From Chromatiales bacterium (lineage in GTDB: Bacteria; Pseudomonadota; Gammaproteobacteria; Chromatiales; Chromatiaceae), in NCBI GenBank assembly GCA_022360595.1, contig JAKSCN010000187.1, positions 1 to 17,119 of the forward strand: a DNA stretch of 17,119 nt, in the 5' to 3' direction. The notes under the pieces were generated by a model. The model ran no database searches. It worked only from the letters and a program-made list of their open reading frames with translations, and was not told the DNA's origin. The translations under genes and the position numbers were made by a program. Shown piece after piece: positions 6,821-13,946 of this stretch; positions within the stretch are counted from its first letter, which is position 1, and each line of letters begins with the position of its first letter.

Positions 6821-7405
6821 ATGAAACTAGGTCATTTTTTCTTAACATTGCTTGATAATATTGAAAGCTATATCTGCCGGGCGCTCCTCGCCATATTTGT
6901 AACGCTGTTGTTTGTTCAGATTATATCTCGAGAACTGTTCGAGTATTCCATTCCCTGGGGTGAGGAGCTGGCAACATACCTCTTCGTCTGGTTCGCCTAC
7001 TTTGGTGCGAGCCACGCTGCCAAGATGGCCGCTCACAACAGAGTCAGTTTTCAGTTCAAAGCCTTTCCCAAAATAGTTGCGACTATCAGTGAGTTTATCG
7101 CCGACCTGATTTGGCTAGCGTTCAATCTCTACTTTGTCTATCTCAGTTATGACTTCGTTTTTAATAAGATGAATATTTTTTGGAAGTCACAAACCATGGG
7201 CATACCCATGAAATACTTCTATATGGTGCTGCCCATCGCATTTATTCTGATGTCCATCAGAATCATCCAAGTCAACTACTTAAAGCTCGTCAAGGGCATT
7301 GATATACGCGATCCAGACACCTCCGAGCGAGAGCATATGGTACATCACATGGTTGATTCCAACGAATCAGCAGAGCCTCCCAAGCAGCAAACTATAGTGA
7401 AGTAA
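6821..7405 (+). CDS. TRAP transporter small membrane subunit (DctQ family)
   Basis: This 194-residue protein has four membrane helices (about residues 18-38, 50-70, 88-110 and 130-152). The conserved DctQ stretch PWGEELATYLFVWFAYFGAS sits between helices 1 and 2, followed by the basic/polar HAAKMAAHNRVSF. It associates with the large subunit and the periplasmic receptor to form a sodium-driven importer. The C-terminus (about 35 residues, acidic and polar) extends into the cytoplasm. The ATG at 6821 has GAGGAG 6 bases upstream. The stop is 15 bases before the large-subunit start, so the two are translated from one message. Confidence 0.9.
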   Translation: MKLGHFFLTLLDNIESYICRALLAIFVTLLFVQIISRELFEYSIPWGEELATYLFVWFAYFGASHAAKMAAHNRVSFQFKAFPKIVATISEFIADLIWLAFNLYFVYLSYDFVFNKMNIFWKSQTMGIPMKYFYMVLPIAFILMSIRIIQVNYLKLVKGIDIRDPDTSEREHMVHHMVDSNESAEPPKQQTIVK

Positions 7406-7420
7406 CCGAGGACCATTACC

Positions 7421-8761
7421 ATGGATACTACCGTTGTCTGGATATTATTTGGCGCATTTCTGCTACTGCTGATCATTGGCGCCCCCATTACAGTGTCATT
7501 AGGCGTGTCCGCGCTTGCGGCATTCATGTTTCTCGAAGAAGACCCCATCAAGTTGGTGCAAATTGCATTTCGATCAGTGGGATCATTTCCCTTGATGGCC
7601 CTGCCCTCATTTATTCTGGCAGGCGCACTGATGGAAGCTGCCGGGGTATCCCGAAGGTTAGTCAATATCGCAGAGAAATTTGCAGGTCCCATTACTGGTG
7701 GCCTCGGCGCAGCCACAGTTTTTGCCTGCATCTTCTTTGGTGCCATCTCAGGCTCAGGTCCAGCCACCACCGCCGCCGTCGGCATGCTGATGATTCCGGC
7801 CATGGTGCAGCGCGGCTATGACCGCGGATACGCCTCCGCAGTAACAGCCTCGTCGGGTGGATTGGGTGTTATCATTCCGCCGTCGATTCCCATGGTGATC
7901 TTCGGGATCTCCGGCATGGGCATGCAGCCACCACCTGAAGCGGTGGAGAAGTTCGGTGAGTTTCAATCGCTCTCCATCCCCAAGTTGTTTATCGCCGGTT
8001 TTCTTCCCGCCTTTGTGATTGCGACATGCGTTTTGATTATTAACTATTACCGATCAAAGAAGCGCGGTTACACCGGTATTTCCGACAGTTGGTCATTCAG
8101 CGAAATGAGGCAGACCCTCAAATCAGGTATCTGGTCAATTTTAGCCCCATTGATCATTCTCGGCGGTATCTATACGGGGTTTTTCACGCCCACTGAATCT
8201 GCCATCATCGCCATCTTCTACACCCTGTTTGTAGGCCGTTTTTTACACAAAGAGCTGAAGCTCACAGATATATACCACTCTTTGGAGACAACCACGTGGA
8301 TTACAGGCCGGGTGCTGTTGATTCTCTTCACTGCCACAGTGTTTGGCAGGCTGCTGGTGGAGAACCAGATACCCGCCATCGTTGCCGAAGGGCTTTTGGA
8401 GTTTACCGACAACATGTATCTGATTTGGGCATTGATTATCGCGTTCCTGCTGTTTGTCGGCATGTTCATGGAAACGCTAGCCACCATCATGATTCTGACA
8501 CCCGTTCTACTGCCTATTATGTACAACTTAGGCGTAGATCCGGTGCATTTTGGCGTTGTCATGGTCGCCACCTTAGCCATCGGCTTTCAAACACCACCGC
8601 TTGGAGAAAACCTGTTTGTCGCCTCGGGCATTGGCGGATCATCCATTGAAGACATCTCGGTCAAGGCTATTCCCTTTGCCATCATGTCAGTTGTCGCCAT
8701 TTTTATTATCGCCTATATCCCTGAAATATCACTTTGGTTACCGGGTCTACTCGGCTATTAG
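7421..8761 (+). CDS. TRAP transporter large membrane subunit (DctM family)
   Basis: This 446-residue protein has about twelve membrane helices and forms the transport channel of the TRAP system. Typical DctM segments are LPSFILAGALMEAAGVSRRL, GPITGGLGAATVFACIFFGA with AISGSGPATTAAVG, SGGLGVIIPPSIPMVIFG, FFTPTESAIIAIFYTLFVGR and LAIGFQTPPLGENLFVASGI. The length is slightly above the usual 425-430; the extra lies in the loop MGMQPPPEAVEKFGEFQSLS after the IPPSIPM helix. The ATG at 7421 has GAGGA 8 bases before it. It is followed after 33 bases by the universal stress protein gene, an arrangement also known from ectoine TRAP operons (TeaABC-TeaD). Confidence 0.92.
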   Translation: MDTTVVWILFGAFLLLLIIGAPITVSLGVSALAAFMFLEEDPIKLVQIAFRSVGSFPLMALPSFILAGALMEAAGVSRRLVNIAEKFAGPITGGLGAATVFACIFFGAISGSGPATTAAVGMLMIPAMVQRGYDRGYASAVTASSGGLGVIIPPSIPMVIFGISGMGMQPPPEAVEKFGEFQSLSIPKLFIAGFLPAFVIATCVLIINYYRSKKRGYTGISDSWSFSEMRQTLKSGIWSILAPLIILGGIYTGFFTPTESAIIAIFYTLFVGRFLHKELKLTDIYHSLETTTWITGRVLLILFTATVFGRLLVENQIPAIVAEGLLEFTDNMYLIWALIIAFLLFVGMFMETLATIMILTPVLLPIMYNLGVDPVHFGVVMVATLAIGFQTPPLGENLFVASGIGGSSIEDISVKAIPFAIMSVVAIFIIAYIPEISLWLPGLLGY

Positions 8762-8794
8762 CAACAGACAAGCGAATTGATGAGGTACAGTATT

Positions 8795-9295
8795 ATGCTC
8801 CCTGAAATAAAGGTCATACTCTACGCAACTGATCTCTCAGTCCACGCTGGCCATGCTTGTAGATACGCAGTCTATTTAGCTGAAAAAACAGACGCTGAAG
8901 TTCATATTCTTCATGTCGCTGAAAGGCTGCCCGCCGACGCACTGGATACCCTGGAGAGTTATCTGGGGAAGTTTAAAGACAGAAAAAATTTTGTCGATGC
9001 GCGGTTGGAAAATGCCAAGCAGCTACTTATAGAGCGTTTCGACAAGTTTTGGGACTCACTCAGTGAAGAGGAGCGGTTGCTAAGAAGCCGTATTGCTTCA
9101 CTTCAGGTAATTGAGTCGCAGCCCGCGGAGACCATCATTAAGTACGCCAACGAAGTCAATGCCGACATGATTGTGATGGGCACACACCAGAAAGCGCCGG
9201 TACAAGCCTTTCTGGGGAGTATATCCCGACGTGTTCTGAGTACCTCAAAGATCCCAACATTGATCATTCCCATCGGCTACCAACCTCCTCCATAA
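8795..9295 (+). CDS. Universal stress protein (UspA family) of the TRAP operon
   Basis: This 166-residue cytoplasmic protein has the Usp fold. It starts MLPEIKVILYATDLSVHAGH with the conserved first-strand aspartate and ends with MIVMGTHQ and FLGSISRRVLSTSKIPTLII. The nucleotide-binding motif is normally G-2X-G-9X-G(S/T). Here the second glycine is Gln (GTHQKAPVQAFLGS), so ATP binding may be altered. I chose the third in-frame start (8795), because AGGT lies 8 bases before it and the strand-1 sequence follows directly; TTG 8777 and ATG 8780 would add an unusual MRYSI extension. Usp partners of TRAP systems, such as TeaD for ectoine, are thought to tune uptake. It shares the operon with the cyclodeaminase 76 bases downstream. 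Confidence 0.88.
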   Translation: MLPEIKVILYATDLSVHAGHACRYAVYLAEKTDAEVHILHVAERLPADALDTLESYLGKFKDRKNFVDARLENAKQLLIERFDKFWDSLSEEERLLRSRIASLQVIESQPAETIIKYANEVNADMIVMGTHQKAPVQAFLGSISRRVLSTSKIPTLIIPIGYQPPP

Positions 9296-9371
9296 CCAGC
9301 CATAGGCACAGCGGGGTATTGATACAGAGAGATCAACACCACCTGCTGTATGGCAAAAGGAGACTCTTTCC

Positions 9372-10385
9372 ATGAAAGTGATTACCATCGATGCCCTACG
9401 CCAGATAGTCGAACGTCTCGGACAAAAGGCGTTCATGCGCGAAGTAATAGCCGCCCAAGAAGAAGATATGGGTCGCTGGGATGAGTTTCAGAAGTCACCA
9501 CGCCACGCTGTTCACTACCCCCACGGGGTCATTGAACTCATGCCCTGCGCGGACGATACGCTCTACGCTTTCAAGTACGTTAATGGCCACCCCAAGAACA
9601 CCCGCGAGGGCAAGCTCAGCGTCATCGCTTTGGGTCTGCTGACCGAAGTGGATAGCGGTTACCCCTTGATGTTGAGCGAAATGACCCTGCTGACCGCTTT
9701 CCGCACTGCAGCCACCACCGCCTTGGGCGCCAAATACCTTGCCCGCGCAAACAGTCAACACCTCGCCTTGATCGGCACCGGCGCTCAGGCCGAGTTCCAA
9801 CTTCTGGCCTGTCAGTCAGTACTGCCGCTGCACACCGTTAGTTACTACGATTGCGACCCACAGGCGATGGACAAGTTTGCCATCCATGCCCAAACAGCGG
9901 TGGATAAGCTTATCCCCTGCACCGATATCGCCGAAGCCGTTGCTGAAGCGGACATGGTCATTACGGCCACCGCTGCCAAGAAAAAAAACCGACTACTCTC
10001 TCACCAGATGGTGCGCCCCGGCACCCATATTAATGGATTGGGCGGTGACTGCCCCGGCAAAACCGAACTGGATCCGGCACTGCTCGATCATTGTAAAATC
10101 GTGGTGGAATATCTGGAACAGAGCCGGGAGGAGGGTGAAATTCAGAATCTGGGCGGCGCTCATATCCATGGTGAGCTGCGGGAACTGATCAATGGCAGCA
10201 AACCAGGCCGGGAAAATGATCAGGAGATCACACTGCTCGACTCTGTCGGCTTTGCTCTGGAGGACTTTTCGATTCTGCGCCTAGTCTACCGCCTGGCCCA
10301 GGAGTTGCAGATCGGCCACGAGTTAGAACTGATGCCTTCGTTGTCTGATCCAAAGAATCTATTCAGTCTGCTTAAGGTCAGCTAG
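9372..10385 (+). CDS. ocd: Ornithine cyclodeaminase
   Basis: This 337-residue member of the OCD/mu-crystallin family converts L-ornithine to L-proline and ammonia using tightly bound NAD. Key features are the substrate-binding lysine K68 in YAFKYVNGHP, the Rossmann motif IGTGAQAEFQ (134-143), and the catalytic aspartate D226 in GLGGDCPGKTEL. The last motif marks true ornithine cyclodeaminases rather than alanine dehydrogenase or ketimine-reductase relatives. VFDSVGFALED-like LLDSVGFALEDFSILR near the C-terminus also fits, and the length matches the Pseudomonas putida enzyme. The ATG at 9372 has AAGGAG 8 bases upstream. It is the last gene of the TRAP operon and meets an arginase gene tail to tail; arginase makes its substrate. 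The enzyme call is firm; its tie to the transported substrate is unclear. Confidence 0.9.
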   Translation: MKVITIDALRQIVERLGQKAFMREVIAAQEEDMGRWDEFQKSPRHAVHYPHGVIELMPCADDTLYAFKYVNGHPKNTREGKLSVIALGLLTEVDSGYPLMLSEMTLLTAFRTAATTALGAKYLARANSQHLALIGTGAQAEFQLLACQSVLPLHTVSYYDCDPQAMDKFAIHAQTAVDKLIPCTDIAEAVAEADMVITATAAKKKNRLLSHQMVRPGTHINGLGGDCPGKTELDPALLDHCKIVVEYLEQSREEGEIQNLGGAHIHGELRELINGSKPGRENDQEITLLDSVGFALEDFSILRLVYRLAQELQIGHELELMPSLSDPKNLFSLLKVS

Positions 10386-10429
10386 GGCCGGGTTAGTAAC
10401 ACTAATTTGGTCGCCACTGTTGAGCCTAT

Positions 10430-10446
10430 AAAAACACCACAGGTGT
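10430..10446 (-). terminator. Weak terminator-like hairpin downstream of the arginase gene
   Basis: On the minus strand ACACC pairs with GGTGT around TGT, and four T follow. It starts 13 bases after the arginase stop. The stem is only five pairs, so it may be inefficient. Confidence 0.3.
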
Positions 10447-10458
10447 GTTAGCCATCAC

Positions 10459-11439
10459 TTATTTAGAGCGACCAAACGGAGTTCCCCGAGCCTTGATTGC
10501 TGCATTTTCAGACCCAACAGGGGCGAGCAAATTACTGTTAGCAACCTCTAATTCACCGTATAGGGCGCAAACCATCTCACCGATCAATCGCTCGGTTCGA
10601 TTGCCTTTATCATAGAGGGGTGAGAACTCCGCAATCTCCAAACCAATCAATCGCGAATCACTGTTGAGTTCGGCCAACGCCTCGCATAATGCGCGGCCTG
10701 ATAACCCTCCCGGCTCCGGCGTACCCACCGCGGGTGCATCACTGGGGTCAATGGCATCCAGATCGATACTGATACCATAACAATCCGTATCCGCCGCAAT
10801 AAGCGCTATAGCTTGCTGCAGGCTATTTTTCAGCATCTCTGAATCCACTAACTTGGGCATTTCGAAGTAACGCACGCCCAGTCGCTGCAGTAGTCGCTGT
10901 TCCGCCGGTTCATAGCTGCGCACCCCAAGCAGCACGACATCTTGGGGTCGTAAAACAGGGCCTTCACCATAAAGGTCTGTTAACACCTCATCTCCCTGCC
11001 CCAGCAGCGCCGCCAAGGGCATACCATGCAGGTTTCCGGAAGGAGAGGTAGAGAAGGTATGGGCATCCATATGCGCATCAATCCATATCAGGCCACATCG
11101 TTGCTGAGGTAATAGCGCCTTGGTCACCCCCTTCCAAATGCCCATGGCGCTCGAATGGTCACCACTGAAAAATACAAACGGCTGGTTTTCAGCAACCAAC
11201 TCCTGAGCTAACGCCGTTACGCACCGACAGACGGCGCCAACCGTCGAGTCAACCCCATCCAGCCCCGGGTGGATGGATGCCCTCCACTCCATCCGCAACC
11301 CGCTCATCGCACAAATTCGCTTCACCAGCAACGAATCATGCAACACCGCAGACCCTAGATTACACTCTGCATGGTTGCCGCCCAGACAGGACGCAACCCC
11401 AACAGCCGCTATCCGCCTCACATCGACCCTCTCATTCAC
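10459..11439 (-). CDS. rocF: Arginase
   Basis: This 326-residue ureohydrolase hydrolyses L-arginine to ornithine and urea with a two-manganese centre. All ligands are visible: H95 in SGDHSSAMG; D121, H123 and D125 in WIDAHMDAHT; D226 and D228 in SIDLDAIDPSDAPAVGTPEP. The second-shell H139 in SGNLHGMPLA and E271 in GLEIAEFSP are also present. The SGNLHG loop identifies arginase rather than agmatinase. The start is a GTG at 11439 with AAGGG about 8 bases upstream; there is no in-frame ATG before the first strand RRIAAVGVAS. It converges on the ornithine cyclodeaminase gene, 73 bases away, so the pair makes an arginine-to-proline route without being one operon. The last 25 residues are a polar tail beyond the core fold. 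Confidence 0.9.
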   Translation of the reverse strand: MNERVDVRRIAAVGVASCLGGNHAECNLGSAVLHDSLLVKRICAMSGLRMEWRASIHPGLDGVDSTVGAVCRCVTALAQELVAENQPFVFFSGDHSSAMGIWKGVTKALLPQQRCGLIWIDAHMDAHTFSTSPSGNLHGMPLAALLGQGDEVLTDLYGEGPVLRPQDVVLLGVRSYEPAEQRLLQRLGVRYFEMPKLVDSEMLKNSLQQAIALIAADTDCYGISIDLDAIDPSDAPAVGTPEPGGLSGRALCEALAELNSDSRLIGLEIAEFSPLYDKGNRTERLIGEMVCALYGELEVANSNLLAPVGSENAAIKARGTPFGRSK

Positions 11440-11523
11440 TGAACAGCCCTTTTCCAGTGTTAGACGATCAAATAAGAGGGAGGTTTCTTAAGGCCTGTTA
11501 ACACTAATTTGAATCCCCAATCA

Positions 11524-11557
11524 CAATCAAGACCTGAATCCATTCGGGTCTTGATTG
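11524..11557. repeat. Long perfect-arm hairpin between arginase and MCP genes
   Basis: CAATCAAGACC (11524-11534) is the exact reverse complement of GGTCTTGATTG (11547-11557), and the pairing continues inward through TGAAT/ATTCG with one G-T pair. The whole stem is about 15 pairs with a tiny loop. It lies 60 bases downstream of the MCP stop and 85 upstream of the arginase start, both on the minus strand. No T run follows on either strand, so it is not a classical terminator. It could be an mRNA-end stabiliser, a protein-binding palindrome, or one copy of a dispersed repeat. Confidence 0.5.
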
Positions 11558-11616
11558 ATCAAGGATTCTCTATAACTTGGAGTGCTGGCGGGTCTTACCG
11601 CAAGTCCACCACCCCA

Positions 11617-13218
11617 CTAAGTCGTCAGACGTCCAACCAACCGCTGCAGATTATGCATCTGGTTGACGATATCCTCCACCGCCTCTGCTGTCTGTTCCGC
11701 CTCACGGGTAGTAGAGTCGGCTGCACTCGCTATGTTGGTAATACGCTGATCCATTTGACCGGCAACCACGCTCTGCTCTTCTGCCGCTGTGGCAATCCGG
11801 TTGTTCATATCATTGATGGTGGTAACAGCAGTCGCGATCTTATCCAGGGCCTCACCCGCTTCGGCTGTCTTTTCAACGCTCTCGGTAGACTGCACCTGAC
11901 TCTTCTCAATGGCGGTAACCGCTTCCCTTGCTTGCCCCTGCAGACGTTCGATAATGACCCGAATCTCTTCCGTTGACTGTTGAGTACGCTGGGCCAAGGT
12001 TCGCACCTCATCGGCCACAACGGCAAACCCGCGTCCCTGCTCACCGGCCCTGGCCGCTTCAATCGCCGCATTCAGCGCCAACAGATTGGTCTGCTCGGCA
12101 ATGCCGGTAATGACCTCCAGTACCTGCCCGACCTCCTGGCTATCCGTCTCCAGTTTGCCCATGACACCGGCAGCTTCTTCCACCTGTTGCGCCATGGCAT
12201 TGATGCTTTTCAGTGAGCTGTTGACGATCTGTTGCCCCTGGTGTGCCTCAAGATCCGCCCCCTGGGCCGCTTCAGCGGCATGGGTGGCATTACTCGCCAC
12301 ATCCTGAACCGTTGCCGCCATCTGATTCATGGCCGTGGCCACTTGATCGATATCACCGTGCTGTTGCCGTATACCCTGACTAGTGTTCGTAGACGCGTTT
12401 GAGACCTGCTGTGCCCCGACAGTCACTTCGCCAACAGCCTGGTTAACACCGCCTACCAAACCACCAATTTGCTCCAACATAGTGTTGTAGGCCGAGAAAA
12501 TCTGGCCAATTTCATTGCATTTGTCATTCTTGTTGATATCGATGCTGCGGGAGAAATCACCCTCCGCAACAGCGCTCAAGTTTTTCTTCAACCGTTCAAT
12601 GTTGTGCATCAGAACCGTCATGCCAAACATACGACCGAAGATTACCAGCAGCAAAATACCACCGGTCATCACCAACGCCAGAATCTGATTATTTTGCACT
12701 GCGGTATTGGCCTCGGCCGCCATCATATTGACCGCTTTGTGCATCTCTTTCAGCACCTGGGGTGACTGGCTATGCAGGAAGGACAACCGCTGTTTATCCG
12801 GCTTGTCCATATAGGCGTAGATACCTTCGCGGTAATCTTTCCAGAGACGTCCCACTTTCTCCAACTGCTGACGAATAGCCGGATGCTCAACCGCTGAAAT
12901 ACCCGACTTGGCATCGCCCTCCAGCAGTTTTTTGTGGGATGATTCAAACAGATCTATCGTGCCCTCCACTTTTGCACGTTTCTCGACCTCCTGGGCCGCC
13001 ATCATCGCCTCCTTGGCCACCAGTTGACTCAGCATACGCTGGCGTCCTGCGATATTAATAGACGTGGCATCCGATCCAAGGCTGAAATAGAGTGACAAAG
13101 CGGTCGCTAATGCGAAGATAAAAATCAGTGCATAAGAGACCAGATATTGAGCATCAAGGGTTTTAAAGCCGACAGTTTGAAGTAGTTTCTGGATCAGAAG
13201 GGCAACGGTGTTTCTCAT
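11617..13218 (-). CDS. Methyl-accepting chemotaxis protein with PilJ_N sensor domain
   Basis: This is a 533-residue inner-membrane chemoreceptor. Membrane helix 1 is at about 25-47 (LVSYALIFIFALATALSLYF). The periplasmic domain (48-175) is of PilJ_N type, with SINIAGRQRMLSQLVAKEAM, a P-box-like motif also seen in NarX/NarQ nitrate sensors. Helix 2 is at 178-200 and a HAMP linker at 201-255. The cytoplasmic signalling coiled coil has its tip at about 370-410 (GIAEQTNLLALNAAIEAARA through VVADEVRTLA). There is no C-terminal CheR/CheB-tethering pentapeptide. ATG 13218 has TAGGA 8 bases upstream. A sigma-28-like promoter at 13309-13335 fits control with the flagellar genes. The ligand is unknown; the PilJ_N domain resembles that of the divergent neighbour at 13947. 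Confidence 0.95.
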   Translation of the reverse strand: MRNTVALLIQKLLQTVGFKTLDAQYLVSYALIFIFALATALSLYFSLGSDATSINIAGRQRMLSQLVAKEAMMAAQEVEKRAKVEGTIDLFESSHKKLLEGDAKSGISAVEHPAIRQQLEKVGRLWKDYREGIYAYMDKPDKQRLSFLHSQSPQVLKEMHKAVNMMAAEANTAVQNNQILALVMTGGILLLVIFGRMFGMTVLMHNIERLKKNLSAVAEGDFSRSIDINKNDKCNEIGQIFSAYNTMLEQIGGLVGGVNQAVGEVTVGAQQVSNASTNTSQGIRQQHGDIDQVATAMNQMAATVQDVASNATHAAEAAQGADLEAHQGQQIVNSSLKSINAMAQQVEEAAGVMGKLETDSQEVGQVLEVITGIAEQTNLLALNAAIEAARAGEQGRGFAVVADEVRTLAQRTQQSTEEIRVIIERLQGQAREAVTAIEKSQVQSTESVEKTAEAGEALDKIATAVTTINDMNNRIATAAEEQSVVAGQMDQRITNIASAADSTTREAEQTAEAVEDIVNQMHNLQRLVGRLTT

Positions 13219-13308
13219 ACTTTTTTCCTAGCCAGGTGGGCAGAACAACGATACTACAGCTCATAGGGTGATAGCCCATTCAACCAATCACCTTGCTGTT
13301 AAGAATCT

Positions 13309-13335
13309 GTATCGTTGATCAGTGATAGATCTTTA
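13309..13335 (-). promoter_or_regulatory. Sigma-28 (FliA)-type promoter of the PilJ_N MCP gene
   Basis: On the minus strand TAAAGATC (13328-13335), an 11-base spacer and AACGATAC (13309-13316) fit the flagellar sigma-28 pattern TAAAGTTT-N11-GCCGATAA. There are 6 of 8 and 5 of 8 matches, the key TAAAG and CGATA cores are intact, and the spacing is exact. The leader to ATG 13218 would be about 85 bases. Confidence 0.55.
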
Positions 13336-13461
13336 ACCTTATTTCATTGATTTATGCCGCCGCTTTCCCTGATTTAAAGCGCAAAAAACAAATGGTTACT
13401 CACTAACCGGCCATTAGGAGACAGCATTGAATCACGCGGTAAAACAGAGGTTATAGATATC

Positions 13462-13473
13462 TCACATATGTGA
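13462..13473. repeat. 12-base perfect palindrome TCACATATGTGA
   Basis: This is a perfect dyad in the gene-free region between the chemoreceptor loci. Its half-sites recall those of CRP/FNR-family proteins but in inverted order (TCACA-TA-TGTGA). It is far from both promoters. It is reported as a possible binding site only. Confidence 0.2.
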
Positions 13474-13878
13474 CTCATACTTGTACTACACCCGCACATT
13501 CAAGGCAGCCTACCACGAGTCACTGTAGAGCTTTCGTCTGTCGACTGATCGTCATATCTGGGCGGCTGCTTTCATTGGTCTTCACAAGGCTAAAACAGTG
13601 TTCTTCTCAAGCGCCTTTGTCAGGGGCGGTTACCTCTAGCCGCAATACTATGTCACTCCCCACCCAATCCATTACCCGGATATCTTTTTTGATTCGCCAA
13701 TGACTATGAATAGCTCCTCCATCACACTCGCACCGCATATGGCGCTGGGTAAATAGATATCAGAGAGATCATTTCAATCACAAATACGTCTTATTATCAT
13801 TTTACTTTGCCAAATACGGGAAACAGCGAACAGTGAGAAAAATCACATGGATTCAATCTACTTCACCTCTTTCTTAGC

Positions 13879-13906
13879 TCAAGTTTTCATGCCGTTCCGA
13901 CGATAT
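13879..13906 (+). promoter_or_regulatory. Sigma-28-like promoter of the twin-PilJ_N/MCP gene pair
   Basis: TCAAGTTT (13879-13886) and GACGATAT (13899-13906) match the sigma-28 pattern at 7 of 8 and 6 of 8 positions. The spacer is 12 bases, one longer than usual. A transcript starting near 13913 would have a leader of about 34 bases to ATG 13947. Confidence 0.45.
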
Positions 13907-13946
13907 CAAGGGTGTTATCGAAACATTTCATTCCAAGGGGGAAGTG

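Larger units (their letters stand above)
13219..13946. other. 728-base gene-free region between divergent chemoreceptor loci
   Basis: No reading frame here has a credible start, ribosome site and protein-like composition. It holds a sigma-28-like promoter facing left (13309-13335), another facing right (13879-13906) and a 12-base palindrome (13462-13473). The rest is AT-rich with frequent stops. It is longer than needed for two promoters, so it could contain a lost gene or an undetected RNA. Confidence 0.5.

Noticed and set aside
5452..10385. Ectoine/hydroxyectoine uptake and catabolism cluster
   Set aside because: The order is similar, but ectoine hydrolase and deacetylase genes are missing, the cyclodeaminase is of true ornithine type and xsc/tauXY are adjacent; kept only as an alternative.
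10397..11511. 13-base direct repeat TAACACTAATTTG at 10397-10409 and 11499-11511 flanking the arginase gene
   Set aside because: It looks like insertion flanks, but one or two such 13-base pairs are expected by chance in a window of this size, and there are no terminal inverted repeats or mobility genes.
13394..13418. Resemblance of TTACTCACTA...GCCATT to the operator region at 2508-2523
   Set aside because: The half-site spacing and the CTGG cores are absent, and 10-11 base matches are common by chance.
13470..13703. 77-residue plus-strand frame in the chemoreceptor gap
   Set aside because: GTG start without Shine-Dalgarno, low-complexity Ser/Thr/Arg content and no family likeness; treated as non-coding.
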